Shown here one piece after another: positions 18,611-27,426 of a DNA stretch of 64,000 bases. Source of the DNA: Stappia sp. TSB10P1A (GTDB lineage Bacteria > Pseudomonadota > Alphaproteobacteria > Rhizobiales > Stappiaceae); contig NZ_FYAU01000035.1 in assembly GCF_900185725.1 (NCBI RefSeq), positions 124,001 to 188,000 of the forward strand, written 5' to 3'. The notes under the pieces were generated by a model that was given only the letters and a program-made list of their open reading frames with translations, searched no databases and was not told the DNA's origin. Position 1 is the stretch's first letter. Each line of letters starts with the position of its first letter. Both the position numbers and the translations under genes were made by a program.

Positions 18611-19953
18611 GCGGCTGCGATTGCCATGCCGCCGAGCCCGGCGACGAGGACCGCCACCCAGGGCGGCGCCTTCCAGGCGGTCAGCAGCACGAAACAGGCA
18701 AGCGCCAGGGTGAACTGCGCCGGCGTCGTCACCGCGCTGGTGAAGACCGGGTCGTAGAGCGCAGCGCCGAGAATGCCGACGACGGCGGCATTGGCCCCGG
18801 CCATCGCCGCGCGCGCGCCCGTGCGGGCGCGGAACGCCTGCCAGAACGGCAGCACGCCGACCAGCAGCAGCAGGCCGGGCAGGAACACGGCGACGAGCGC
18901 CAGCGCCGCGCCGGCAATGCCGTTCGGCGGCACGGCGAGCACCGCGCCGAGATAGGCGGCGAAGGTGAAGAGCGGGCCGGGCACGGCCTGTGCCGCGCCA
19001 TAGCCGGCGAGAAAGCTCTGCGCGTCGACCCAGCCGCCGCGCACGACCTCGGCCTCCAGCAGCGGCAGCACCACATGGCCGCCGCCGAAGACCAGCGCGC
19101 CGGCGCGGTAGAAGGCATCGACCACGGCAAGCGCCTGCGACGGCACCAGGTGAACGGCGAGCGGCAGGCCGACCAGCAGCAGGGCGAAGAGCGCGAGGCA
19201 GACAAGGCCGGTCCTGCGCGAGACGGGTGCGCGGGCGGCGGCGGCGGGCCCTTGGCCGGAAGCCGCGCCGGGAAGCCTCAGCATCAGCCCGGCGAGGGCG
19301 GCAAGGGCGATGGCGCCGACCTGGGCGAGCGGGCCGGCGACCAGCAGCACGAGGGCGGCGGCGGCGAGCGCCAGCGTCGCCCGCTCCCGGTCGGGGCACA
19401 GGGCCCTCGCCATGCCGAGCACCGCATGGGCGACAATGGCGACGGCGACCAGCTTCAGCCCCGCGACGAGGCCCTGGCCGAGCGGGCCGGAAAACAGCGA
19501 GGCCCCGAGCGCGAAGGCGACGAGCAGCAGCGCCGACGGCAGGGTGAAGGCGGCCCAGGCGGCAAGGGCGCCGAGCGGGCCGGCGCGCATCAGCCCGAGC
19601 GCGAAACCGACCTGGCTGGAGGCCGGGCCGGGCAGGAACTGGCACAGGGCGACGAGATCGGCATAGGCGGCCTCGTCCAGCCATTTGCGGCGCAGCACCA
19701 GCTCCTGCCGGAAATAGCCGAGATGGGCGATCGGGCCGCCGAAGGAGGTGAGGCCGAGCTTCAGGAAGGCGCGGAACACCTCGCCTGTGCTGCCCTGCGG
19801 CAGCATTGCGGGTGCGTCGTTCTCGGGCGCGCCGGTCTGGGGGGCGCCGGTCTGGGGGGCGCCGGTCTGGGGGGCGCCGGTTTGTGGGGCGCCCGTTTGG
19901 GGGGTGTCGGTCTGGGGGCCGTCGTTCCCGCTCACGGGCGCGCTCGTCGTCAC
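18607..19953 (-). CDS. chrA: ChrA-family chromate transporter (two CHR domains)
   Basis: 448 residues from a GTG at 19953 preceded by AGGAGAG. The first CHR domain starts FRAFLKLGLTSFGGPIAHLGYF and includes LCQFLPGPASSQVGFALG. The second (about residues 265-448) has FYRAGALVFGGGHVVLPLLEAEV and AAQAVPGPLFTFAAYLG. The paired FGGP and PGP motifs are the CHR signature of proton-coupled chromate/sulfate efflux proteins. An unusual N-terminal extension carries six pentapeptides of the QTGAP type. No ChrB-like regulator is adjacent, so the physiological ion could be something other than chromate. Confidence 0.9.
   Translation of the reverse strand: MTTSAPVSGNDGPQTDTPQTGAPQTGAPQTGAPQTGAPQTGAPENDAPAMLPQGSTGEVFRAFLKLGLTSFGGPIAHLGYFRQELVLRRKWLDEAAYADLVALCQFLPGPASSQVGFALGLMRAGPLGALAAWAAFTLPSALLLVAFALGASLFSGPLGQGLVAGLKLVAVAIVAHAVLGMARALCPDRERATLALAAAALVLLVAGPLAQVGAIALAALAGLMLRLPGAASGQGPAAAARAPVSRRTGLVCLALFALLLVGLPLAVHLVPSQALAVVDAFYRAGALVFGGGHVVLPLLEAEVVRGGWVDAQSFLAGYGAAQAVPGPLFTFAAYLGAVLAVPPNGIAGAALALVAVFLPGLLLLVGVLPFWQAFRARTGARAAMAGANAAVVGILGAALYDPVFTSAVTTPAQFTLALACFVLLTAWKAPPWVAVLVAGLGGMAIAAA
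19829..19918 (-). repeat. Six-unit 15-bp coding minisatellite in the chrA N-terminus
   Basis: Six in-frame units of GCGCCGGTCTGGGGG (+ strand form) encode QTDTP once and QTGAP five times. Units 1-3 are identical; units 4-6 carry single-base changes. Confidence 0.92.
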
Positions 19954-20111
19954 GTCGGTCTCTCCTGCCTCTTTTCCGGACGGGGCCGTATAGCCGCGCG
20001 GTGTTGCGGGCGCGTGACGGCACCCGCCGCCCACACGGGCGCAGGATGGCGGCACGGCGGCGATCGGCAAAGGACAATGTCGGGAGAGGGATGGGAAGGC
20101 AAGCGGTGGAG

Positions 20112-20187
20112 TGGTACGCCCAACGGGACTCGAACCCGTGTTTCCGCCGTGAAAGGGCGGCGTCCTAGACCGCTAGACGATGGGCGC
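20112..20187 (-). tRNA. tRNA-Glu (anticodon TTC)
   Basis: On the minus strand, acceptor GCGCCCA pairs with TGGGCGT (one G-U), anticodon stem GCCGC/GCGGC-type arms enclose CTTTCAC, and the T-loop is TTCGAGT. The 3' CCA is encoded. It lies upstream of chrA on the same strand. Confidence 0.95.
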
Positions 20188-20418
20188 CCGGTCCGTCGAT
20201 GTGCGCGGGTTATAAGCAGCTTTGCCCCGGCGGGCAAGGGGGTAGGTGACGCATCGTCCACAGGCTGGTGAGGAGGGGGAGGGCGGCGCGGGGAATTCGG
20301 CGCCGATCTTCGCGCTCTTGCCCGGCCGGGATGCGCCGCGCCACCGGGAAGGGTGGTCGAGTCCGTCCGCAATGGGGCGACTTCGTTCCATGAATAGATC
20401 CGATTAAGGTCTTGCGAG

Positions 20419-20479
20419 CCGTTTATGGAACATGTCTGGCCTTTCGACGGGATTTCGTGGTAGGGTGGTCCATAAACGG
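20419..20479. promoter_or_regulatory. Inverted-repeat operator pair upstream of the HipB-like gene
   Basis: CCGTTTATGGA (20419-20429) and its exact inverse TCCATAAACGG (20469-20479) are 50 bases centre to centre, 47 bases before the regulator ATG. The arrangement fits an autoregulated toxin-antitoxin type promoter. The rest of 20188-20525 holds no gene. Confidence 0.6.
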
Positions 20480-20525
20480 AGCGGCAAGCCGCTATCGGCT
20501 CTTTTTACGGAACAACGAGACGCGG

Positions 20526-20864
20526 ATGAGCAAGCCGGCGACACGCAGCTACTCGCGCTACGGGCAGGAGGCCGCCGAGCTGCTCGGCCATATGATCCGC
20601 AGCGCCCGGATCGAACGGGAGATGACGATCACGGACGTGGCCGAGCGGGCCGGGATCTCGCGCGGCCTCGTCCACCGGATCGAGAGCGGCGACATGGGCT
20701 GCTCCATCGGCGCGGCCTTCGAAGTGGCGGCGATCGTCGGCGTGCCGTTGTTCGAGGCCGGGCCGACGACGCTCACCCGTCACCTCGGCCTGGTTCGTGA
20801 CAAGCTGACCCTGCTTCCCAAGGCGGTTCGCCAGGGCCGGAAGGCGGTGAAAGATGACTTCTAG
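20526..20864 (+). CDS. XRE/HipB-like helix-turn-helix regulator
   Basis: 112 residues. The HTH spans about residues 22-75: MTITDVAERAGISRGLVHRIESGDMGCSIGAAFEVAAIVG, a Cro/C1-type fold. The C-terminal tail LTLLPKAVRQGRKAVKDDF is the short basic tail seen on HipB-like partners of HipA kinases. An overlapping frame begins a HipA-like N-terminus, supporting a hipBA origin. Since the hipA remnant stops after 32 codons, this regulator is probably an orphan. Confidence 0.83.
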   Translation: MSKPATRSYSRYGQEAAELLGHMIRSARIEREMTITDVAERAGISRGLVHRIESGDMGCSIGAAFEVAAIVGVPLFEAGPTTLTRHLGLVRDKLTLLPKAVRQGRKAVKDDF

Positions 20865-20952
20865 GCCGGGCCAGGACGAAGCCTATGTGTGGATCTGGCT
20901 GCCGGGGGCTTCCCCATGGGCATCGCCGTTGAGGCGGCCGAGAACGGGATGA
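20854..20952 (+). pseudogene. HipA-like kinase remnant, N-terminal 32 codons
   Basis: The frame starts inside the regulator gene (11-base overlap) and reads MTSRPGQDEAYVWIWLPG, which resembles the start of HipA proteins. It then runs into an unrelated tail and a TGA at 20950-20952. The following 20953-21280 shows no intact gene. One open stretch around 21111-21252 reads LSAFISRKAEFDGLLERS in protein-like composition without a clear start and may be another fragment. The region appears decayed by deletion. Confidence 0.6.
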
Positions 20953-21280
20953 CCAGCGTCGCGGTGCGGCTGGATGGGGGAGACGGTGGTGGCGTGATGA
21001 GCGCGAAACGCGTTGTAACTGCTCGCTTTCGCCGCGCGCCTATGGATCGCTTCTTCGCGATGGCACAGCGCGGAGGCCCCGATCAGCGAAGGTGAGAACG
21101 ATAGGGCGTTGAGCGCATTCATCAGCAGGAAGGCCGAATTTGATGGCCTTCTGGAGAGGTCCACCGCCCTGTCGGCCTACTATTTCGGCGTTTCCCTGAT
21201 GATGTTCATTGATGACATGTCAGCACGGTCGCGGCTGCTGTGCTTCTGCTGAGACAGGCAATTGCGTAGCTGGACCCGAA

Positions 21281-22195
21281 TTAACCCTCTGCCTCGTCGA
21301 AGTAATCCGTGTCGACCTTCTTCAGCTCAAGGATGCGGTAGCTTCGAACTGCCACGCCGTACTTCACCAGCAGCCGGGTCAACTCTTCACCGTCGATCAG
21401 GATCAGGCGCTTCGGGCTTCGCTGTGCATATTGGAGCGCGGCTGATGCGAAGTGGCTGGTGGTCACGAACACGCCCTTCGTGGCGCCGCGTTCGTCCAAC
21501 GCCCCAGCGAATTCTCGGATCTTTTCCACGCCGATACTGTTGCCTGTGGCGTAGCGCTTGGCCTGGAGGTGGATAATGTCGAGGCCGAGCACGTCCTCGT
21601 TTATAACGCCGTCGATCCCGCCGTCGCTCGTACGGCCGAGCCGCTCGCCGGATCCATTTGCGCCGTAGCCCATCCCGAGCATGAGATCGACGATCAGCTT
21701 CTCGAACGCGGTCGGATGCATCACCAGGATGCGTTCGAGCAATTCTTCCCGTAGCGCGGCGTTCAGATCCTCGAATGCTGCCTCCACTCGTTCCTCGGGG
21801 GTTCCGGCAGCAAGATCCTGCGTCGGTTCGACTTCGGCCGGATGATCCTCATTGGCCTTGGTCCGGAATTCGTCGAAGCCGTCGAACTGTGAGAGGAACG
21901 CGATGTCGATTCGTTCGGGTGGGCTCGATAGGACGGACTTCCCCTTGGGCGTTATCGCGAAGTGGCCACGCTGCGGACGCTCGACCAGGCCAGACTTCAC
22001 AAGGTAAGTTACTGACCAGTGGACCCGGTTCGCGATCTTCGCTTGGCGTCCACTCGGCAGGAGCTCCTCCCGCTCCTGATCCGTAAGCGCGAACTCACTG
22101 GAAATACGATCTACGGCCTCCGCAACCTTGATCTCACCCGCATCGGCAAGACGAAGGACAGGCAGCATCAGCGTCTGGAAATCTGGAATCGGCAT
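21281..22195 (-). CDS. mrr: Mrr-type (type IV) restriction endonuclease
   Basis: 304 residues. The N-terminal half (to about 100) is a winged-helix Mrr_N domain (MPIPDFQTLMLPVLRLADAG ... VERPQRGHFAITPKGK). The C-terminal half holds the PD-(D/E)xK nuclease: FEKLIVDLMLGMGYG, then SDGGIDGVI, and the catalytic QAKRY. Mrr enzymes cleave modified foreign DNA. No methylase or partner subunit is adjacent, as expected for type IV. The gene is visibly less GC-rich than its surroundings and next to a hip remnant, suggesting horizontal acquisition. Confidence 0.9.
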   Translation of the reverse strand: MPIPDFQTLMLPVLRLADAGEIKVAEAVDRISSEFALTDQEREELLPSGRQAKIANRVHWSVTYLVKSGLVERPQRGHFAITPKGKSVLSSPPERIDIAFLSQFDGFDEFRTKANEDHPAEVEPTQDLAAGTPEERVEAAFEDLNAALREELLERILVMHPTAFEKLIVDLMLGMGYGANGSGERLGRTSDGGIDGVINEDVLGLDIIHLQAKRYATGNSIGVEKIREFAGALDERGATKGVFVTTSHFASAALQYAQRSPKRLILIDGEELTRLLVKYGVAVRSYRILELKKVDTDYFDEAEG

Positions 22196-22404
22196 ATCAC
22201 CACTCGGAGCAACTATGTTGCTCTCGATTATGACAGGGCAATTACTCGCACACTAGCCCGGGATGGTGTGAATGCCCCGCGAACATCGGCTAGGCCCCTT
22301 GTCCCGTCCGTGTTGCACCGAACAGCCGGGAGCGGTCGTAAGCTTTTGATTTCGCGCGGCTTCGCGTTGCGTTCTCTTTCGACGCGGGGCCCAAAGCAAA
22401 ACGA

Positions 22405-22425
22405 CGCCAAGTCTTTGACTTGGCG
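22405..22425 (-). terminator. Hairpin upstream of mrr, terminator-like on the minus strand
   Basis: CGCCAAGT (22405-22412) pairs with ACTTGGCG (22418-22425). On the minus strand it is followed by TCGTTTTGC. It could end gloA transcription before mrr. The gap 22196-22565 otherwise shows no gene; a T-arm-like stretch near 22445-22475 is noted among rejected items. Confidence 0.5.
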
Positions 22426-22565
22426 CCATTGTTCTAGTCGCGAAGGCAAGACTTGAACCTGCGGCCCTTCCCGCCATAAGCCCGGCGCAGCAGGCCCTGC
22501 CGTCTTTGCGGCCGCTTTGAGCGCAAGGGAGAGGCGCCTCGCGCCCCTCCCGGATTTCGGCCGCT

Positions 22566-23006
22566 TTACCAGCTTCCGGTGTTGCCCATGGAGGCCCAGG
22601 GCTCCTTCGGCTCCTGCGCGCCGCCCTTTTGCAGCAGCTCGATGGAGATGTTGTCCGGCGAGCGGACGAAGGCCATGCGGCCGTCGCGCGGCGGGCGGTT
22701 GATGGTGACGCCGGCGGCCTGGAGCCTGGCGCAGGTCTCGTAGATGTCGTCGACCTCATAGGCGAGATGGCCGAAATTGCGCCCGCCCTGATAGTCTTCC
22801 GGGTCCCAGTTGTAGGTCAGCTCCAGCGCCGGCGCCTGGCCGGCGCGCACCGCCTCCACGTCTTCAGAGGCGGCGAGGAAGATCAGCGTGAAGCGGCCGG
22901 CCTCGCTCTCGTGGCGGCGGACCTCCTGCATGCCGAGCTTGTTGCAGTAGAAGTCCAGCGACTGGTCGATGTCGCGGACGCGGACCATGGTGTGCAGGTA
23001 ACGCAT
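22566..23006 (-). CDS. gloA: Lactoylglutathione lyase (glyoxalase I)
   Basis: 146 residues. The start [26 protein letters not shown] is diagnostic. Metal ligands are H5, a Glu in LELTYNW, the His of NFGHLAYEV and the Glu of ISIELLQKG. It isomerises the hemithioacetal of methylglyoxal and glutathione to S-lactoylglutathione in the cytoplasm. A longer frame upstream is not supported because the canonical start is at 23006. It is a single gene unit. Confidence 0.95.
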   Translation of the reverse strand: MRYLHTMVRVRDIDQSLDFYCNKLGMQEVRRHESEAGRFTLIFLAASEDVEAVRAGQAPALELTYNWDPEDYQGGRNFGHLAYEVDDIYETCARLQAAGVTINRPPRDGRMAFVRSPDNISIELLQKGGAQEPKEPWASMGNTGSW

Positions 23007-23344
23007 GACTGCCTCTTCGTTTCGGTGTCTGGTGTCTGGTGTCTGGGGTGGACCCCACGCAGCGCGGCGCGGCGGGGGCGCGGCTGGGGCCGGCGTCGCG
23101 CAAGAGAATATGGTCTTGCGCGGCGACTTCAATGGAAGCTTGCGATCTTTCCGAGGCGACGTCCCGCGCAAGGCTTGCGAATCGGCGCGAGCCGGAGAAA
23201 CTGTTGCAGGAGAGTAACCATGGCACTTTTTCGCAAAATGCACTGGTTCCGGGGCCGTGGGATGCTATCCTTGGCCTTGCGGAATCGGGGGTTTTCCGGT
23301 TGTGCGCTCACGGATCCAGCTTACGGCGTATCAGAGGCGGGACT
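23007..23344. other. Intergenic region between gloA and the cold-shock gene
   Basis: No gene is seen. It holds a short tandem GTGTCTG motif at about 23025-23045 (three copies) and must contain the divergent promoters. The stretch before the cold-shock ATG has a long potential 5' leader, as is common for cold-shock genes, but no specific element was identified. Confidence 0.5.
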
Positions 23345-23929
23345 ATGAAGGACTTGGGGGCAAAGCCGGTTGTGGCCTCGCGGGACGCGGGATCGGAGGA
23401 GTCCGGGGTCGACCTGACGGTCGTCGCCGGCTCGATCAAATGGTTCGACGTGGCCAAGGGCTACGGGTTCATCGTCCCCGACGACGGACAGCCCGACATT
23501 CTCCTGCATGTCACCTGCCTGCGACGCGACGGTTTCCGCACCGCCTATGAGGGCGCGCGCATCGTCTGCGAGGTGACGCCGGGCAGCCGCGGGTTGCAGG
23601 CCTTCCGCGTGCTGTCGATGGACGAGTCCACCGCCGTGCACCCGTCCCAACTGCCGCCCTCGCGCACCCATGTGCAGGTGACGCCGGAAGGCGGCTACGA
23701 GCCGGCGGTCGTCAAGTGGTTCAACCGGGTCAAGGGCTTCGGCTTCCTGACCCAGGGCGAGGGCACGGAAGACATCTTCGTGCACATGGAGACGCTGCGC
23801 CGCTTCGGCATCACCGAATTGCGGCCCGGACAGACCGTGCTGGTGCGCTTCGGACAAGGGCCGAAAGGCCGCATGGCCGCCGAGATCCGCCCCGACGGCG
23901 AGGGCGTCCACATTCCCTCCTCGCATTGA
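23345..23929 (+). CDS. Cold-shock protein with two cold-shock domains
   Basis: 194 residues. Domain 1 (about 28-90) carries [18 protein letters not shown] and [14 protein letters not shown]. Domain 2 (about 124-185) carries [18 protein letters not shown] and [13 protein letters not shown]. The RNP1 (KGYGFI, KGFGFL) and RNP2-like (ILLHV, IFVHM) motifs bind single-stranded nucleic acid. Double-CSD proteins of about 190-200 residues are characteristic of alphaproteobacteria. The ATG at 23345 follows GAGGCGGGACT. The linker between the domains is Ser/Pro-rich. Confidence 0.93.
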   Translation: MKDLGAKPVVASRDAGSEESGVDLTVVAGSIKWFDVAKGYGFIVPDDGQPDILLHVTCLRRDGFRTAYEGARIVCEVTPGSRGLQAFRVLSMDESTAVHPSQLPPSRTHVQVTPEGGYEPAVVKWFNRVKGFGFLTQGEGTEDIFVHMETLRRFGITELRPGQTVLVRFGQGPKGRMAAEIRPDGEGVHIPSSH

Positions 23930-24090
23930 GGCCGGCCTTGCGGCACGCCCCTTCGAGCCTTGCTGATCCGAGCCCTACTCATAAAGCGAGTTTGGGGGCG
24001 AGCTTGGGAGCGGGCAGGGCCCGCACCGGCGCGGGGCTCGCACGGGCACTGTCGTTTCGGACGATCCAAGGCTGGGCGGCGGCGCGCCGA

Positions 24091-24600
24091 TTGTTTTCCC
24101 TCGATTTTTTGCCGGCTCGCCTGTTCCTTAGCCGGCTTGGTCCGGCGCTGCTGCTGGTCGTGCTGGTCTCCCTGCCGGGCACTGCCCGCGACGGCGAGCT
24201 GACGCTGCGGCGCGAGGCGCTGAGCGTCACCACCGCCGCCGGCACCATCCACCGCTTCGAGGTGGAGATCGCCGACACGCCGGCCGCCCGCTCGCGCGGG
24301 CTGATGTACCGGGAGGCTCTTGCCGCCGACGCCGGCATGCTGTTCGACTTCAAGAGCGACGGCCAGGTCGCCTTCTGGATGAAGAACACCCTGATCCCGC
24401 TCGACATGCTGTTCATCGAGCGCGGCGGCCGCATCGCCGGCATCGCCGAGAACACGGTGCCGCTGTCGGAGGCCCTGGTGCCCTCCGGTGCCGTGGTCCG
24501 CTTCGTGCTGGAAGTGCCGGGCGGCACCAGCGCGGCGCTCGGCATCGGCATCGGCGACCGGGTCGACAGTCCGACGATCCAGGATGCGGCGCCCCGCTGA
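24091..24600 (+). CDS. DUF192 family secreted protein
   Basis: 169 residues if started at the TTG at 24091; an in-frame TTG at 23992 is an alternative. From 24091 the N-terminus (LPARLFLSRLGPALLLVVLVSLPG) forms a signal peptide, which favours the short start. The core EIADTPAARSRGLMYREAL, GMLFDF, AFWMKNTLIPLDMLFIE and GIAENTVPLSE is the DUF192 fold. Function is unknown; the conserved RGLMYR and MKNT motifs suggest ligand binding in the periplasm. It follows the cold-shock gene closely and could share its transcript. Confidence 0.85.
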   Translation: MFSLDFLPARLFLSRLGPALLLVVLVSLPGTARDGELTLRREALSVTTAAGTIHRFEVEIADTPAARSRGLMYREALAADAGMLFDFKSDGQVAFWMKNTLIPLDMLFIERGGRIAGIAENTVPLSEALVPSGAVVRFVLEVPGGTSAALGIGIGDRVDSPTIQDAAPR

Positions 24601-25218
24601 AATCCTGTCAAGCCCTTATTTGCGGCGTCATTCCCCCGTTATTGCATCGTTATTTCGCCCTATCAGCCCCCGGCAAGGGGGGGTTGATTAGGGTTTTTTC
24701 CGCGTAAGCTGCGAATCACCGGAACGAATCACCCTAGGATTTGTCCGTACCATCCCGGCAGGGACGGCGCCGGTGGCCTGCCGCGAAGCGGGGGCGCCGA
24801 GGCGGCGCGGCCGATTGCCGGTGGTGGTTCCGGTCTGGTGTTCCGGTCTGGTGGCGCCCGATTGGGGCGGTCGGATCGGGTGGTCGGGTCGGCTGGTCGG
24901 GTCGGATTGGGGCGGTCGGATCGGGTGGGCCGCCGAACGGAGTTCATGGCGGCAGGTCGCCTCGTTATGGAGCGAAGCGCGCCGGCCGTTTGCAGATGTC
25001 GTCCGCGGTAGCCCTTTGGGCGCGCCGGGAAGACCGTGTCGAGGACGGGGAAGGGCTGCGAGCATGGTGTCGGCCACTGTCGGAAACTGCAAGACGGACT
25101 CGAGCGAGAAGACGAACTCGAGCGAGGCCGGCATCCCGCGATCCCCGGGCGCGCCCGGCGCTCGTTCGCTCACAGCTCGTCCCCTGACGCCGGCCGCCGC
25201 CGGGAGTTTCAAGGTTTT
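24601..25218. other. Gene-poor region with short direct repeats
   Basis: A 23-bp sequence starting ATTGGGGCGGTCGGATCGGG occurs at 24861-24883 and again at 24906-24928, separated by related GGTCGGGTCGG units. A C5/G5 hairpin followed by a T-rich run near 24665-24700 could end the DUF192 transcript. Open frames here have repetitive Arg/Pro/Gly composition and are not credible genes. Confidence 0.55.
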
Positions 25219-25294
25219 GCCGGCTGCCGCCGGCGCTTTTTTGCATATGCCGGCTGCCGCCGGAGCTTTTTTGCTTATGCCGGCTGCCGCCGGC
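25219..25294 (+). repeat. Three 30-bp repeats forming terminator-like hairpins before the diguanylate cyclase gene
   Basis: Units start at 25219, 25249 and 25279. Each contains GCCGGCTGCCGCCGG (stem GCCGGC / GCCGGC or GCCGGA with TGCC loop); the first two are followed by GCTTTTTTGC. The third lacks the T-run and reaches to 18 bases before the cyclase ATG. They look like tandem intrinsic terminators in a leader. Confidence 0.75.
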
Positions 25295-25311
25295 GGGTGG
25301 GGAGGGCGGTG

Positions 25312-26292
25312 ATGGCAACCCTGGACCACCGCCCCGACATCGACCTGCTGATGGAGGGCATCCGTGCCGCGGTGGAGAACATGCCGCGCGCGACGATCGT
25401 GCTCGACGAGAGCGGGCGGGTGTGGCTGGCCAACCGGCAGGCGCTGCGCCAGTTCGACGGGCTGGAGACCAGGGGCGTCTTCGCCCTGTCGACCCTGCCG
25501 CCGGAGGAACTGCTGGAACGGGTGGGCCGGGCGTTCCGTTCCACCACCTCCGCCTTTATCGGGCTGCCCGGCGAGGACGGCGCCAGCCTGACCTTCTCCG
25601 GCTGGCGGCTCGGCGTGCCGGGGGCGGATGGCGAGCCGCTCGCCATCCTGCAATACGACCAGACCAAGTCGCTGGCGGCGCGCTTCCTGGCGGTGTCGCA
25701 GGAGGCGGCGGCGCATCGCGAGCGGCTGGCCGACAGCCTGCAGCAGCAGCACCGGCTGCGCGAGGAGGCGCAGCGCCTGCGGCAGCTTTCGGCGACCGAC
25801 CGGATGACCGGGCTGCTCAACCCGGTCGAGTTTCGCCTGCAGGCCGGGCGGATGATCGCCCGGATCGGCCTGGACACCGCCTGCGCCAGCTTCGCCTATC
25901 TCGATCTCGACAATTTCAAGCAGGTCAACGACCGTTTCGGCCATCTTGCCGGCGACATGGTGATCCGCTCCATCGCCCGCATCCTCAAGCGGGCGGTGCG
26001 GGCCGGCGACATCGTCGGGCGCATGGGCGGCGACGAGTTCATGATCGGCTTCGCCGATGCGGAGGCAAGCGACATCACCGACCGGATGGACGAGATCATC
26101 GACCGGATCCGCCAGCCGATGCACTGGAACCCGCCGGACGGCAGCCCCGCCTGCCTGCTGGTCACCTCGGCCTCCGCCGGCCTGTTCACCGTGCGCCAGA
26201 CCGACATGTCGTTCGAGAGCGTGCTGCGCAACGCGGAATCCGGCATGTATGGCGTGAAACGCGAGCGCCGGCGCGCCGGCGGCCATGCCTGA
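25312..26292 (+). CDS. PAS-like/GGDEF diguanylate cyclase
   Basis: 326 residues. Residues 10-125 form a PAS-like sensor (ATIVLDESGRVWLANRQALRQFDG). A coiled-coil linker rich in Gln/Glu/Arg follows (about 130-160). The GGDEF domain has DLDNFKQVNDRFGH, the intact active site GGDEF at 239-243, and the inhibitory site RAGD five residues before it. It therefore should make c-di-GMP from two GTP and be product-inhibited. There are no membrane segments. GGGGAGG precedes the ATG at 25312; the in-frame extension upstream only translates the 30-bp repeats. Confidence 0.92.
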   Translation: MATLDHRPDIDLLMEGIRAAVENMPRATIVLDESGRVWLANRQALRQFDGLETRGVFALSTLPPEELLERVGRAFRSTTSAFIGLPGEDGASLTFSGWRLGVPGADGEPLAILQYDQTKSLAARFLAVSQEAAAHRERLADSLQQQHRLREEAQRLRQLSATDRMTGLLNPVEFRLQAGRMIARIGLDTACASFAYLDLDNFKQVNDRFGHLAGDMVIRSIARILKRAVRAGDIVGRMGGDEFMIGFADAEASDITDRMDEIIDRIRQPMHWNPPDGSPACLLVTSASAGLFTVRQTDMSFESVLRNAESGMYGVKRERRRAGGHA

Positions 26293-26361
26293 ACCCAAGC
26301 TGCCTGAACCCAAGCTGCCTGAACTCAAGCATTCCTGAGCCCAAGCATTCCTGAACCCAAG
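26289..26361. repeat. Five tandem 15-16-bp repeats after the cyclase gene
   Basis: Units of the form GCCTGAACCCAAGCT occur five times with one to three changes, beginning inside the cyclase stop codon. They give no hairpin. Downstream 26362-26525 is a GGGAAAGG-rich stretch without a gene. Confidence 0.8.
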
Positions 26362-26525
26362 GCGGGCGAGAGCAGACGCGCCGTGCGCCCTGTTCGCGCG
26401 ATGCTTCAGGAAACGGCCGCAAGCGGCCGGATTTTCTGGCGAAAGGACCGGATAAGGGGCGGGAAAACGGGCTTGGGGAGGGACTTTCAGGGAAAGGGGC
26501 CGGGAAAGGGAAAGGGGCCGGGAAA

Positions 26526-26602
26526 TGGTCGGGGCAGCAGGATTCGAACCTGCGACCCTCTGCTCCCAAAGCAGATGCGCTACCAGGCTGCGCTATACCC
26601 CG
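26526..26602 (-). tRNA. tRNA-Pro (anticodon TGG)
   Basis: On the minus strand the acceptor CGGGGTA pairs with TGCCCCG, the anticodon arm is CTGCT/AGCAG around TTTGGGA, the T-loop is TTCGAAT, and CCA is encoded. Confidence 0.96.
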
Positions 26603-26863
26603 ACGTCCTGAATTTCTGCGGTGTATCGGGGATGCGCCGGGGCGTCAAGGCTGAAGGGCGGGCGGGCGCCGCCGCGCGGCGCAGGCGGGGAAAGCCGGCG
26701 GAAAGCCGGAGAACGCCGGGAGCGTACACCGGGTGCGAACACTGGGGGCCGAAAGCGGGGGAGGCGTTTTGGCGAGTTGACTTCCTCGGCCGAACCAAGG
26801 AATAACCGACGGGAAAGGCGGAGCGCTGAGCGCGCCGCGGGACATCTTGAGGGGCATCGCACG

Positions 26864-27169
26864 ATGGTCGCACGCATCTATTCCCCGGCGAAGACGGCAA
26901 CGCAGTCGGGGCGCGGCAAGACCCATGACTGGGTGCTGGAGTTCGAGCCGGAGCAGGCGCGCACGATCGAGCCGCTGATGGGCTACACCTCCTCCACCGA
27001 CATGAAGCAGCAGCTCCGCCTGCGCTTCGAGACGCAGGAGGAGGCGGAAGCCTACGCCCGCAAGAACGGCATCGCCTACCGGGTGGAACTGCCGCGCGAG
27101 CGGCGGGTGCCGAAGATCGCCTATTCGGACAATTTCCGTTACGACCGCTATATGCCCTGGACGCATTGA
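26864..27169 (+). CDS. NADH dehydrogenase accessory subunit, NDUFS4-like (ETC complex I)
   Basis: 101 residues. MVARIYSPAKTATQSGRGKTHDWVLEF, then PLMGYTSSTDMKQQLRLRF, EEAEAYARKNGIAYRVE and the C-terminus YSDNFRYDRYMPWTH match the NDUFS4 family almost throughout. The protein is an accessory subunit of complex I in alphaproteobacteria and mitochondria, attached to the peripheral arm. The gene stands alone between two tRNA genes, away from a nuo operon, which is usual. The full length equals the family norm. Confidence 0.95.
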   Translation: MVARIYSPAKTATQSGRGKTHDWVLEFEPEQARTIEPLMGYTSSTDMKQQLRLRFETQEEAEAYARKNGIAYRVELPRERRVPKIAYSDNFRYDRYMPWTH

Positions 27170-27426
27170 CGCGGGCCGGCGGGCATCGCGGTCCGGCAGG
27201 TCTGCCGGCGGCAGGACCCGCCAAGGGGGCACCAGGGACGGTGTGCCAAGGATGATGCGCTTTGCGCGGCATGGCCCCCTCTGGCCGGGCCCGCCATGTC
27301 AGGGGTCGGCCTTGAGGAGATCCTGTTGAGGAGATCCGGGGCGGGGCCGCGAGGCGGGGCAGGCTGCGGCAAGCCCGCCAGTTTTCGGAGTGACTGGTTT
27401 CAAGGAATGGCGCCGCGCGCCGCGAC

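Noticed and set aside
22445-22475. Stretch resembling the 3' half of a tRNA (GCAGG TTCAAGT CTTGC on the minus strand)
   Set aside because: It would fit a T-arm and acceptor ending CTA, but no anticodon arm or 5' acceptor half matches; it may be an attachment-site remnant, yet evidence is too thin to annotate.
24729-25312. Possible proteins in the 24.7-25.3 kb gap
   Set aside because: Composition is repeat-derived (DRPNPTRPADPTTRS type) with no family resemblance.
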